NCBI GenBank assembly: GCA_036677445.1
Contig: JAVBWI010000004.1
Coordinates: 1-64,000 of the forward strand
Origin: JAVBWI01 sp036677445
GTDB taxonomy: Bacteria > Bacillota > Clostridia > Christensenellales > CAG-138
DNA length: 64,000 nt
Direction of reading: 5' to 3'
Every line of letters begins with the position of its first letter. Within the stretch, counting starts at the first letter, position 1. Made by a program: the position numbers and the translations under genes. The notes under the pieces are model-generated. The model did no database searches. It had not been told where the DNA came from and saw nothing but the letters and a program-made list of their open reading frames with translations. Below are positions 8,702 through 16,923 of this stretch, piece by piece.

Positions 8702-9177
8702 AGCGTCCATTCCCCCGCTTCCTGCCGCACGGCCTCTATCAATGCCGCATACCGCAAATCCGTCGGGTGCAGTTCAATTTTTCGTTCTTCGTTTCCGCTG
8801 CCCTGTATATGAATATCCAACCGTGCTTTTGGCAGCGCATCCCGCACGTGCTCCGGCCATTCCATCAATATGACGCCGCCTGCGTCAAGATACTCGGAAA
8901 AACCCACGTCGTAAAGTTCGTTGCCGCCGTGCAGACGATACACGTCGAAGTGATATAGTGGAAGGCGCCCCGCATGTTCTTGAACGATGGTAAATGTGGG
9001 GCTCATAACGCCATCTGCGCCCAGCCCTTTGCCTATTCCGCGGGAAAGGGCCGTTTTGCCCGCACCCAGTTCCCCCCACAGCGCAATGAAGGCGCCGGGG
9101 AACAAATGCGCCGCGATGCGGCCGCCCAGCGCTTCCGTTTCTTCTTCGGAATGGGATATGATTTGCAGGGTAGTCAA
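8695..9177 (-). CDS. tsaE: tRNA t6A biosynthesis ATPase TsaE
   Basis: This 160-residue P-loop ATPase powers the TsaB-TsaD-TsaE complex in t6A synthesis. The Walker A is GELGAGKTAL, followed by SPTFTIVQEH and FDVYRL, all typical of the family. The preferred start is TTG at 9177. It overlaps the tgt stop as TTGA, has AAGAGGCGG upstream and gives the normal N-terminus MTTLQIISHSEEET. An ATG at 9201 would add eight residues inside tgt. tgt, tsaE and tsaB are therefore tightly coupled. Confidence 0.94.
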   Translation of the reverse strand: MTTLQIISHSEEETEALGGRIAAHLFPGAFIALWGELGAGKTALSRGIGKGLGADGVMSPTFTIVQEHAGRLPLYHFDVYRLHGGNELYDVGFSEYLDAGGVILMEWPEHVRDALPKARLDIHIQGSGNEERKIELHPTDLRYAALIEAVRQEAGEWTLC

Positions 9178-10289
9178 TCCATACCGCCTCTTTCCATCCA
9201 TTCCTGCCGCAGGCTTAACAGCCTGTCCTCGCGTATCGCCTGCCGGATCTCCTCCATCAGCCTGAGCGTAAAATGCAGATTATGCGTAGTGATGAGGTGT
9301 GCGGCAAGTATTTCTTTCGCCTTGACCAAATGCCGGATGTAGGCGCGTGTAAAGTTCTTACAGGCGTAACAGCCGCAGCCCTCTTCAATGGGGCTGAAAT
9401 CATGCGCAAATTCGTTGTTGCGCAGCATCCGGCGGCCAAACCGCGTAAGAGCCAAACCGTTTCGCGCAATGCGCGTTTGCAGTACGCAGTCGAACATATC
9501 CACACCGCGCAATACGCCCTCTATCAGGCAATCCGGGCTGCCCACGCCCATCAGATACCTGGGCTTGTGCGTCGGCATATGCGGCATGAGCGCCTCGAGC
9601 ATTTCATACATCACTTCCTTGGGCTCGCCTACGGAAAGCCCGCCGATACCATAGCCTATGAAATCCATATCCGTGAGCGTTTTCGCGCTTTCTATACGAA
9701 GATCGTGGTACATACCGCCCTGTACGATGCCGAAGAGCGCCTGATCCGGCCTTGTGTGCGCCGCTTTACAGCGCTCGGCCCAGCGGTGCGTGCGCTCCAT
9801 AGCGGCCCGCGTATAGGCGTGGTCGCTCGGGTGCGGCGCGCACTCGTCAAAGCACATGGCAATATCCGCACCCAGCGCCTGCTCGATCTCCATCACGGAT
9901 TCGGGTGTGAAAAAGTGGCGGCTGCCGTCAATATGCGAGCGAAACTCGACGCCGTCCTCCTGTATGCGGTTGATGTCACCCAGGCTGAACACCTGAAAAC
10001 CGCCGCTGTCGGTAAGTATCGGTCTGTCCCACCCCATAAAGGAATGCAGTCCGCCCGCCTCGCGTACCAGCGCGTGGCCGGGACGCAGATAGAGATGATA
10101 GGTATTGGCAAGTATGATGCCCGCGCCGACTTCTTTCAAATCCCGCGGGGTCATGGCTTTGACGGTAGCCTGCGTACCCACCGGCATGTAGCAGGGGGTT
10201 TCGATATCGCCGTGCGGCGTGTGGAGCACTCCAAGACGCGCGCCGGTCTGCTTACATGTCTTTACAACTTCATAAGTAAATGGTTGCAT
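9174..10289 (-). CDS. tgt: tRNA-guanine transglycosylase
   Basis: Tgt exchanges guanine 34 in GUN-anticodon tRNAs for the queuosine precursor preQ1. The 371-residue sequence contains DSGGFQVFSL (substrate pocket), the GGLSVGEP segment, and the C-terminal zinc site CGCYACKNFTRAY with its distal TTHNLHF histidine. The ATG at 10289 is chosen because AAGGAG lies five bases upstream; a GTG two codons earlier is less likely. The gap to queA is only ten bases, so the two queuosine genes are co-transcribed. No queCDEF genes are present here, so preQ1 may be made elsewhere or imported. Confidence 0.96.
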   Translation of the reverse strand: MQPFTYEVVKTCKQTGARLGVLHTPHGDIETPCYMPVGTQATVKAMTPRDLKEVGAGIILANTYHLYLRPGHALVREAGGLHSFMGWDRPILTDSGGFQVFSLGDINRIQEDGVEFRSHIDGSRHFFTPESVMEIEQALGADIAMCFDECAPHPSDHAYTRAAMERTHRWAERCKAAHTRPDQALFGIVQGGMYHDLRIESAKTLTDMDFIGYGIGGLSVGEPKEVMYEMLEALMPHMPTHKPRYLMGVGSPDCLIEGVLRGVDMFDCVLQTRIARNGLALTRFGRRMLRNNEFAHDFSPIEEGCGCYACKNFTRAYIRHLVKAKEILAAHLITTHNLHFTLRLMEEIRQAIREDRLLSLRQEWMERGGMD

Positions 10290-10299
10290 GCGCACTCCT

Positions 10300-11322
10300 T
10301 CATTGTATCAGCATCGCGTCGCCAAAGCTAAAAAACCGGTACTGTTCTTCCACCGCATGACGGTAGGCGTTGAGCATGCCCTCGCGCGTGGCAAAAGCGC
10401 TGACCAGCATCAGCAGCGTCGATTCCGGGAGATGAAAATTGGTAATGAGCGCGTCCACGGCGCGAAAGCGGTAACCGGGCGTAATGAATATATTCGTCCA
10501 GCCGCTTTTCGCGTGTACAATCCCCTGCTCGTCCGTCACGCTTTCCAGCGTACGGCAGGAGGTCGTACCCACCGCAATTATACGTCCGCTCCCCGCGCGT
10601 GCTTGGTTGATGGCCTGTGCGGCCTGCTCCGTTACCTCGTAATACTCCGCATGCATGTGATGCTCTTCCACCGTAGCGGCAGAAACGGGGCGAAACGTGC
10701 CCAACCCCACATGCAGCAGTATATCCACGATCGCAACACCCTGTGCACGAAGTTGACCAAGCAATTCGTTGGTAAAATGCAGCCCCGCGGTAGGTGCCGC
10801 TGCGGAACCGCGTTCACGCGCGTACACGGTTTGGTAGCGTTCACGGTCTTCCAGCTTTTGCGTGATATACGGCGGCAGGGGCATCTGCCCGACCCGGTCG
10901 AGAATCTCTTCAAATACGCCGTCGTATTCTAAACGCACGATACGCCCGCCATCCGCGGTGCTCGAAAGCACCGTCACGCGCAGCTCATCGGAAATGCGGA
11001 AGGTAAGGCCTGTTTTGGCGCGCCTGCCGGGTTTGACCAGGCATTCCCAATCGTCGCCCTGTATTCGCTTGAGCAACAAGAATTCCATCACGCCGCCCGT
11101 ATCGTCCCGCGTGCCGTAGAGCCTCGCCGGTATGACCCGCGTGGTGTTTCGCACCAGCACGTCGCCGGGGCGGATATACTGGGGTAAGCTGGAAAACACA
11201 GCATCCGTGATCATTCCGTCTTTTCGTTCATATACCAGCAGGCGCGACGCCGCACGGTCTTCAATGGGTACCTGTGCAATCAGCTCCTGCGGGAGCTCAT
11301 AAAAAAAATCGCTGGTTTGCAA
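10300..11322 (-). CDS. queA: S-adenosylmethionine:tRNA ribosyltransferase-isomerase
   Basis: QueA transfers and isomerises the ribosyl part of AdoMet onto preQ1 in tRNA, giving epoxyqueuosine. The 340-residue protein starts FFYELPQELIAQ, carries GDVLVRNTTRVIPARLYG and AAPTAGLHFTNELL, and ends with a typical FHLPESTLLMLVSAF segment. It is of normal family length. The start codon is TTG with AAGGA six bases upstream. A near-consensus promoter lies 50-80 bp upstream, making it the first gene of a nine-gene operon. No preQ1 riboswitch was recognised in the short leader. Confidence 0.96.
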   Translation of the reverse strand: MQTSDFFYELPQELIAQVPIEDRAASRLLVYERKDGMITDAVFSSLPQYIRPGDVLVRNTTRVIPARLYGTRDDTGGVMEFLLLKRIQGDDWECLVKPGRRAKTGLTFRISDELRVTVLSSTADGGRIVRLEYDGVFEEILDRVGQMPLPPYITQKLEDRERYQTVYARERGSAAAPTAGLHFTNELLGQLRAQGVAIVDILLHVGLGTFRPVSAATVEEHHMHAEYYEVTEQAAQAINQARAGSGRIIAVGTTSCRTLESVTDEQGIVHAKSGWTNIFITPGYRFRAVDALITNFHLPESTLLMLVSAFATREGMLNAYRHAVEEQYRFFSFGDAMLIQ

Positions 11323-11374
11323 AACGGTCCTTCTTTCCCTTGATGACGCTTTATGCGTATATCAAATCCATTTC

Positions 11375-11403
11375 ATTATAGGGGAAAGTCTTCCGTTTCG
11401 CAA
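11375..11403 (-). promoter_or_regulatory. Promoter of the queA operon
   Basis: Minus-strand -35 TTGCGA (11398-11403) and a perfect -10 TATAAT (11375-11380) are separated by exactly 17 bp. The predicted start is about 45 bases before the queA TTG codon. Confidence 0.8.
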
Positions 11404-11456
11404 CCTTGCTTACGCATAGGGTACAGCAGCAAAAAAGAAACATCTGTACAGCATCG

Positions 11457-11490
11457 GAAGCCGATCGGATCGTAATCGGCTTCTTTTTTT
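11457..11490 (+). terminator. Orphan plus-strand intrinsic terminator
   Basis: A perfect 9-bp stem (GAAGCCGAT / ATCGGCTTC) is followed on the plus strand by seven T. The flanking genes are both on the minus strand, so no known plus-strand transcript uses it. It may end a small RNA or antisense transcript starting within 11323-11450. Confidence 0.7.
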
Positions 11491-11521
11491 ATGGCGGAAT
11501 TCGCGAAAGGATTTTTCCTGC

Positions 11522-12451
11522 TTATTCCTGCAGAAGCCTGAGCGTCAGACACCGAAGGCTGCCGCCCCCTGCAAGCAAAGCATCAGGATGAAATTGCGCG
11601 AATCGCACGCCCATCGTTTCCAATAAAGTCCGCGTCTCGTTCTTTAGCGAAATATCGTAATTGATAATATGATTGGATTCCAATACAATAAACGAAGTCG
11701 CCCATTTTTGCTGTTCCTCATCGGATACAGGCAGCAGCTCCACACCCCTTTGTTTCATCCAAATCTTGAAATCGATTTCTTCCCTTCTATCCTTCTCTAT
11801 ATGCCAGCAATGCTGATATGCGGATGGAAAGAACAAGCCCAATTGATCGGAAATTTGGTTGAACACCATATCCGGATGCATGAAACGCCGCGCCTGCGGA
11901 AGCTCCGCATATACGATTTCCGCAAAATGCTGCAGAGCAAAAGCACAGAAACGGTCTATGGATGTTTTGCTGTGCCGCTCTGTATCCGCAATAAAGAGCG
12001 TGTCGGGGGATAATGGAATAAGGCCTTCAAACTGCTCCCCCGGCCCACAAGCATGCAAAAGAGGTATACCCAGCGCCGTTAACGCTTCCCCTACCACGAT
12101 TTCCTCATATTGCCGCCCGCCGGGGCACATGGCGGATAAAATTGCCCCCTTCCCTGTAATGACGGAGGAATCGTTCAAATACGCAAGGTTAGGAAGATAG
12201 GACATTAGCTCCCGGTTGTTTACAATCAAATCGGATAGTTCATATACCTCCACCCCGTGTTCCGTCAAAAGTTGGCGGTATGCGTCATGTTCCTCAATAT
12301 ATCGGTCAACATCCGGTACGCTGTCAAAAAGGTAAAACTGCAGATTGTTTTCATTTACCCGTCGGATAGACTGCTCCGGGCAATGCAGCATTGCTTTCTT
12401 TAAGCAACCAAGTTTATCTGCGCCATACTTTTCAAGCTTTTTTATGATCAT
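11522..12451 (-). CDS. Arginine deiminase/amidinotransferase superfamily protein
   Basis: This 309-residue protein belongs to the guanidino-group-modifying (pentein) superfamily. The C-terminal GGGSLRCLT supplies the nucleophilic cysteine, FMHPDMVFN the histidine-aspartate element, and YLNDSSVIT and EGLIPLS occupy the places of the substrate-binding acidic motifs. The usual EGGD of arginine deiminases is altered to EGLI, so substrate specificity may differ. It lies beside the polyamine operon that makes agmatine, so an arginine-, agmatine- or related guanidino-compound hydrolase is plausible but unproven. GGAG precedes the ATG. It is divergent from the small plus-strand gene at 12600. Confidence 0.82.
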   Translation of the reverse strand: MIIKKLEKYGADKLGCLKKAMLHCPEQSIRRVNENNLQFYLFDSVPDVDRYIEEHDAYRQLLTEHGVEVYELSDLIVNNRELMSYLPNLAYLNDSSVITGKGAILSAMCPGGRQYEEIVVGEALTALGIPLLHACGPGEQFEGLIPLSPDTLFIADTERHSKTSIDRFCAFALQHFAEIVYAELPQARRFMHPDMVFNQISDQLGLFFPSAYQHCWHIEKDRREEIDFKIWMKQRGVELLPVSDEEQQKWATSFIVLESNHIINYDISLKNETRTLLETMGVRFAQFHPDALLAGGGSLRCLTLRLLQE

Positions 12452-12599
12452 TGTTGCTCCAGTAAGTTTTTTTGTATTATTCCCGAAGCGGGTTTCAACA
12501 ATCTATACTATTTTAAAATCCATCATCATGCCGCTCGCATGAATAAGCCGGCATTGCCGGGTGTATTTTCGGATATACTCTTTATTCGAGGTGATCATT

Positions 12600-12776
12600 A
12601 TGGACAAAGGATATCCCGACCTTATCAGTCTGATTACGCATGACGGGGAGGCGATGGAATACTTCAAATCCCTCCCGCCGTCAGTGAAATGCCAAATGAG
12701 CCGGCATATAACCGACATACGCACGCTGGAAAATTTGATGAAGTACGCGAAAAGTATTGCGCATGGCGGCAACTAA
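12600..12776 (+). CDS. Small conserved-looking protein of unknown function
   Basis: This 58-residue acidic, probably helical protein starts MDKGYPDLISLITHD and contains EYFKSLPPSVK followed by ENLMKYAKSI. That layout recurs in small clostridial proteins, but I cannot name a function. GAGGTGATCATT provides a good ribosome site for the ATG at 12600, preferred over an upstream ATG at 12561 that has none. A weak promoter (TTGCCG, 16 bp, TACTCT) lies just upstream. It is convergent with nspC and divergent from the deiminase-family gene. Confidence 0.75.
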   Translation: MDKGYPDLISLITHDGEAMEYFKSLPPSVKCQMSRHITDIRTLENLMKYAKSIAHGGN

Positions 12777-12803
12777 GCAGGCGCAACACAAAATACGCTC
12801 AAT

Positions 12804-13937
12804 TTAAGAAAGCCTGTGCTTGAAATCGTAATACCCGAAGCGGCGGACGAGTTCAAACTCGCCCGTCCGCTTGCGCAGAAAAATATCCGGCAGCCGCATG
12901 CCGTTGAATGTATTGTTCTTGACCATGGAGTATATCGCCATATCGCAGAATACCACCCTGTCCCCCGGTTGCAGCGGGGAGTCGAAGGAATAATCGCCTA
13001 CAATATCCCCCGCAAGGCATGTCGGCCCGCCCAGCCTGCAGGTATATGGCCGTTCGCCCGGCAGACCGGCACCGATGACCTCGGGGCGGTAGGGCATTTC
13101 CAGCACATCCGGCATATGACAGGCCGCCGATGCATCCATAATCGCGATATACATGCCGTTATGCAGCGTGTCCAGCACCGTAGAAACAAGATACCCCGCA
13201 TTGAGCGCAATGGCTTCGCCCGGCTCGAGATACACCGTAACGCCATAGGTATCGTGCAGCCGCCGCACCGTCTTCACAAGCAGATCGATATCATATCCCG
13301 CGCGCGTGATGTGGTGCCCGCCGCCCAGGTTCAGCCACTGCAAATTGGACAGATACTTGCCGAACTTTTCTTCCACTGCTTTGAGGGTTTGTGCAAGCGC
13401 ATCCGCGTCCTGCTCGCAAAGCGTGTGCAGATGCAAACCGGAAAGGCCGGATAACGCATCCGGCTCAAAATTGCTTTGCGTCACGCCAAGGCGCGAGAAG
13501 GGCGCGCATGGATCGTAAATCGCATGCCCCTGCTGTGTGGAACATTCCGGGTTCACCCGAAGACCGCATTGTTTCCCTGCCGCGAGCGCCCGTGATCCGT
13601 ATTTTCGCCACTGCGCGAAGCTGTTGAACACGATGTGATCCGCCACGGCCAGCAGTTCATCGAATTCATCCTCACGGTAGGCGGGGCTGAACACATGCAC
13701 CTCGCCGCCAAAGGCTTCACGGCCAAGCTTTGCCTCATACAATCCGCTGGCCGCAGTTCCGCAAAGATACTCTGCAATAAGCGGATAGACCCGAAACATG
13801 GAAAACGCCTTTTGGGCGAGCAGAATCTTTGCGCCGCTTTGATACTGCACGGCCTTTAATATTTCCAGATTTTTTATGAGCAGCGCCTCATCCACCACAT
13901 AGCAAGGGGTAGGCAATGCGTGAAAGTCCGGCGTCAT
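12804..13937 (-). CDS. nspC: Carboxynorspermidine/carboxyspermidine decarboxylase
   Basis: This PLP enzyme of the alanine-racemase-fold decarboxylase family removes the carboxyl group of carboxyspermidine (or carboxynorspermidine) to give spermidine (or norspermidine). In the 377-residue protein the PLP lysine is K43 in LLAQKAFSM. LNLGGGHH, LEPGEAI and the GPTCLAGDIVGDY segment with its active-site cysteine are characteristic. The ATG at 13937 begins one base after the stop of the dehydrogenase gene; an in-frame upstream extension inside that gene is rejected. It is the last gene of the polyamine operon. Confidence 0.95.
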   Translation of the reverse strand: MTPDFHALPTPCYVVDEALLIKNLEILKAVQYQSGAKILLAQKAFSMFRVYPLIAEYLCGTAASGLYEAKLGREAFGGEVHVFSPAYREDEFDELLAVADHIVFNSFAQWRKYGSRALAAGKQCGLRVNPECSTQQGHAIYDPCAPFSRLGVTQSNFEPDALSGLSGLHLHTLCEQDADALAQTLKAVEEKFGKYLSNLQWLNLGGGHHITRAGYDIDLLVKTVRRLHDTYGVTVYLEPGEAIALNAGYLVSTVLDTLHNGMYIAIMDASAACHMPDVLEMPYRPEVIGAGLPGERPYTCRLGGPTCLAGDIVGDYSFDSPLQPGDRVVFCDMAIYSMVKNNTFNGMRLPDIFLRKRTGEFELVRRFGYYDFKHRLS

Positions 13938-13938
13938 A

Positions 13939-15138
13939 TTACGGCACCAGTACAGGATGAAAATCTTCTTCCCACGGCAGGCCCCACTTATTGAGCGCAT
14001 CCATAAACGGATCGGGATCAAACTCCTCCACGTTATATACGCCGGGTTTGGCCCAAGTGCCGTTCATCACCAGCATCGCGCCGATCATGGCGGGTACGCC
14101 CGTGGTGTAGCTGATGGCCTGACTGCCCACCTCGCGGTAGCATTCCTGATGATCGCAAATGTTGTAAACATAATAGGTTTTTTCGCGGCCATCCTTCACG
14201 CCCTTGAATATGCAGCCGATGTTGGTCTTGCCGACCGTGCGCGGCCCCAGCGAAGCAGGGTCGGGCAGCACCGCCTTCAAAAACTGCAGCGGCACGATCT
14301 CCATGCCGTTGTACTGTATGGGCTCTATGCTGGTCATCCCTACGTTTTCAAGGCATTTTAAATGCGTGAGATAGCTTTGGCCGAATGTCATAAAGAAGCG
14401 GATACGACGGATACCCTTGATGTTCAGGGCAAGGCTTTCCAATTCCTCATGGTGTAGAAGATACATATCCTTGTTGCCCACGCCTTTGAAATCATACTCC
14501 CGCTTGATTTCCATGGGTTCTGTCTCCACCCAGTTGCCATCCTGCCAATAGCTGCCCTTCGCGGTTACCTCGCGGATATTGATCTCAGGATTAAAGTTGG
14601 TGGCAAACGGATAGCCATGGTCGCCGCCGTTGCAGTCCAGGATGTCGATCTCATGTATCTCATCAAAATAATGCTTTTGCGCGTATGCCGAAAACACGCC
14701 GGTAACGCCCGGATCAAAACCGCTGCCCAACAGCGCGGTTACCCCCGCCTCCCGAAACTTATCGCGGTACGCCCACTGCCATTTGTATTCGAACTTTGCG
14801 GTATCCAGCGGCTCGTAATTCGCGGTATCCACATAGCTTGTCTTGGTGGCAAGGCATGCGTCCATAATGGTAAGGTCCTGATACGGCAAAGCAAGATTGA
14901 GTACGACGTCGGGCTTTTCGCGTTGAATGAGCGCGATCAGCTCCTCCACATTGTCGGCGTCCACCTGTGCAGTGGTAATTTTCGTCTTGCCGCCCGCAAG
15001 CTTTTCTGCTATCGCATCGCACTTGGATTTGGTGCGGCTTGCGATGCACAGCTCACTGAACACCTCGGCATTCTGGCAGCATTTGTGGATGGCAACGCTC
15101 GCAACACCGCCGCAGCCTATAATCAGCGCTTTTCCCAT
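13939..15138 (-). CDS. Carboxynorspermidine/carboxyspermidine synthase (saccharopine dehydrogenase family)
   Basis: This 399-residue NAD(P)-dependent enzyme probably condenses putrescine or diaminopropane with aspartate semialdehyde and reduces the imine to carboxyspermidine or carboxynorspermidine. The N-terminal Rossmann motif is IIGCGGVASVA, with VLNLALPYQD and GSGFDPGVTGVF further on, as in LYS1-like CASDH proteins. The partner decarboxylase follows directly, which is the main reason for preferring this over lysine metabolism. AGGAGGAAAGAAC precedes the ATG. The 79-bp gap to speB is the largest within the operon. Confidence 0.93.
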   Translation of the reverse strand: MGKALIIGCGGVASVAIHKCCQNAEVFSELCIASRTKSKCDAIAEKLAGGKTKITTAQVDADNVEELIALIQREKPDVVLNLALPYQDLTIMDACLATKTSYVDTANYEPLDTAKFEYKWQWAYRDKFREAGVTALLGSGFDPGVTGVFSAYAQKHYFDEIHEIDILDCNGGDHGYPFATNFNPEINIREVTAKGSYWQDGNWVETEPMEIKREYDFKGVGNKDMYLLHHEELESLALNIKGIRRIRFFMTFGQSYLTHLKCLENVGMTSIEPIQYNGMEIVPLQFLKAVLPDPASLGPRTVGKTNIGCIFKGVKDGREKTYYVYNICDHQECYREVGSQAISYTTGVPAMIGAMLVMNGTWAKPGVYNVEEFDPDPFMDALNKWGLPWEEDFHPVLVP

Positions 15139-15217
15139 GTTCTTTCCTCCTGATTGATCGATAGTTTTTTATTGTCGGCCGTGGCACAAAACGTGCCTGT
15201 TATTGCCGGTTATTTTC

Positions 15218-16081
15218 TCAGTGACCTTTTATGGCAAGCTGCAGCAGCAGCTCGCGCAGCAATTTGCAGGCAACTGCTGTGGATACGCCGCTTGCGTCGA
15301 GCGCAGGGCTCAATTCTACAAGATCGCAGCCGACGATATTGCACCGGCCCGCAACAGTGCGTATTGCCGATAGCAACTCCAGAAACTGCACGCCGCCCGG
15401 TTCAGGCGTCCCGGTGCCCGGGAATACGGAAGGATCCATGACATCCAGATCGACGGTAAAATACACCGGTTTGCCGCGTAAGGCGTCTATTGTATCTTCC
15501 AGACCGACAAAGTCGAATTTTCGGGTGGATACATGCGCCTTGCCCCATTGAAGCTCCTCCCTCTCCCCTGAACGGATGCCGAACTGGAATATGCGGCCAT
15601 CCCCCACCAGTTCCCAAGAACGGCGGATAACCGTCGCATGCGAAAGTTTTGCACCCAAATAGTCTTCCCGAAGATCCGCATGCGCATCAAAATGAATAAT
15701 GTGTAAGTCGGGGTGATGTCTGACCGCGGCGCGCACGGCGCCCAGCGTGACCAGATGCTCGCCGCCGACCATGACGGGAAGCTTGTTATCCTCCAATATC
15801 GCGGCGGCGGTACGCTCAATATCGGCAAGCGCAAGTATGGCGTCACCAAAACACAGCACGGGATCGCCCGCATCGAATATCTTATAATCGCTCAGATCGG
15901 CGTCAAGGTAGGGGCTGTAGGTCTCCAAACCATAGGATTCCGCGCGCATGGCCCGGCTTGCAAAACGTGCGCCAGGGCGGTTACTGGTTGTAGAATCAAA
16001 GGGCGCGCCGAAAACGACGATATTCGAGTCTGCATACGCCGCATCGCAGCCAAGATATGTTTCTACGTTCTTATTCCACAT
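15218..16081 (-). CDS. speB: Agmatinase
   Basis: SpeB hydrolyses agmatine to putrescine and urea. The 287-residue ureohydrolase has all manganese-binding motifs: GGEH (H109), DAHAD (D132, H134, D136) and DLD (D211, D213), plus the substrate-loop PGTGTPEPGG. Its position between speE and the carboxyspermidine pair fits agmatinase rather than arginase or formiminoglutamase. The ATG lies inside the speE 3' end (11-base overlap), indicating translational coupling. Confidence 0.95.
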   Translation of the reverse strand: MWNKNVETYLGCDAAYADSNIVVFGAPFDSTTSNRPGARFASRAMRAESYGLETYSPYLDADLSDYKIFDAGDPVLCFGDAILALADIERTAAAILEDNKLPVMVGGEHLVTLGAVRAAVRHHPDLHIIHFDAHADLREDYLGAKLSHATVIRRSWELVGDGRIFQFGIRSGEREELQWGKAHVSTRKFDFVGLEDTIDALRGKPVYFTVDLDVMDPSVFPGTGTPEPGGVQFLELLSAIRTVAGRCNIVGCDLVELSPALDASGVSTAVACKLLRELLLQLAIKGH

Positions 16082-16922
16082 GTGCGGCCAGCTCCTCTAC
16101 ATAGGTCGGCAGTGCGAACGACGCGCGGTGCAGGTTGATGTTGTAATAGCGGGTTTTGATGCCTAACGCCTTCCATGCGGCAGCCTGCATGCCCTGAACG
16201 GGATGAAGCCCTTTCGAGGCGAACCCGAACATCCAGTGGCCGGACGGATACGACGGAATGTGCGCCTGATACAGCCTGCACACGGGAAATGTCGCGGCAA
16301 TGCGCTGATGCCCCCGCTGCATGGCCTTCGCATCCTCCTCGTAAAACGGGCTTTCGTTCTGGTTTACCAGTATTCCATCGGCATGCAGGGCCTTAAAGCA
16401 ATGGCCGTAAAACTCTCTGGTAAAAAGCCCTTCGCCCGGGCCAAACGGATCGGTGGAATCCACCAAAATCAAATCATATGCATCCTCACAGCCGCGCACG
16501 AACCGAAGGCCATCCTGAAAGTGCATTGTAACGCGCGAATCGCGAAGGCTCCCCGCAATGCTGGGCAGGTACTCTTCGCACAGATCCACCACCCGAGAGT
16601 CTATTTCCACCAAGTCGATATGCGCAACCGAAGGGTAGCGGCACAGCTCGCGCACCGCGCCTCCATCGCCGCCGCCGATCACAAGCACGTTCTTGGCCTG
16701 CGGGTTGACCGCCATGGGCACATGCACCATCATTTCGTGGTATATGAACTCGTCTTTTTCGGTGCACATCATATACCCATCCAACGCGAGAAATTTTCCG
16801 AATTCCCGGCTTTCAAATATCTCTATGCGCTGGAATTCGCTCTGCTCGGAGCACAGCTGGCGCTCCACTTCGATACAAAGCCCGACGCGGGACGTGTGCA
16901 TTTCGGTAAATGTAAGGTGCAT
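16071..16922 (-). CDS. speE: Spermidine synthase (polyamine aminopropyltransferase)
   Basis: SpeE transfers the aminopropyl group of decarboxylated AdoMet to putrescine. The 283-residue sequence has the AdoMet-fold motif VIGGGDGGAVREL, the acidic VEIDSRVV segment and VDSTDPFGPGEGLF, which carries the catalytic aspartate. The GGGDGG motif and lack of membrane segments mark it as a standard cytoplasmic enzyme. AAAGGAG lies ahead of the ATG, which starts one base after the speA stop. Its aminopropyl donor comes from speD in the same operon. Confidence 0.95.
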   Translation of the reverse strand: MHLTFTEMHTSRVGLCIEVERQLCSEQSEFQRIEIFESREFGKFLALDGYMMCTEKDEFIYHEMMVHVPMAVNPQAKNVLVIGGGDGGAVRELCRYPSVAHIDLVEIDSRVVDLCEEYLPSIAGSLRDSRVTMHFQDGLRFVRGCEDAYDLILVDSTDPFGPGEGLFTREFYGHCFKALHADGILVNQNESPFYEEDAKAMQRGHQRIAATFPVCRLYQAHIPSYPSGHWMFGFASKGLHPVQGMQAAAWKALGIKTRYYNINLHRASFALPTYVEELAAHVE

Positions 16923-16923
16923 T

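Noticed and set aside
9273..10331. A 352-codon plus-strand frame opposite tgt
   Set aside because: Antisense to a certain gene and compositionally unlike protein; treated as a shadow.
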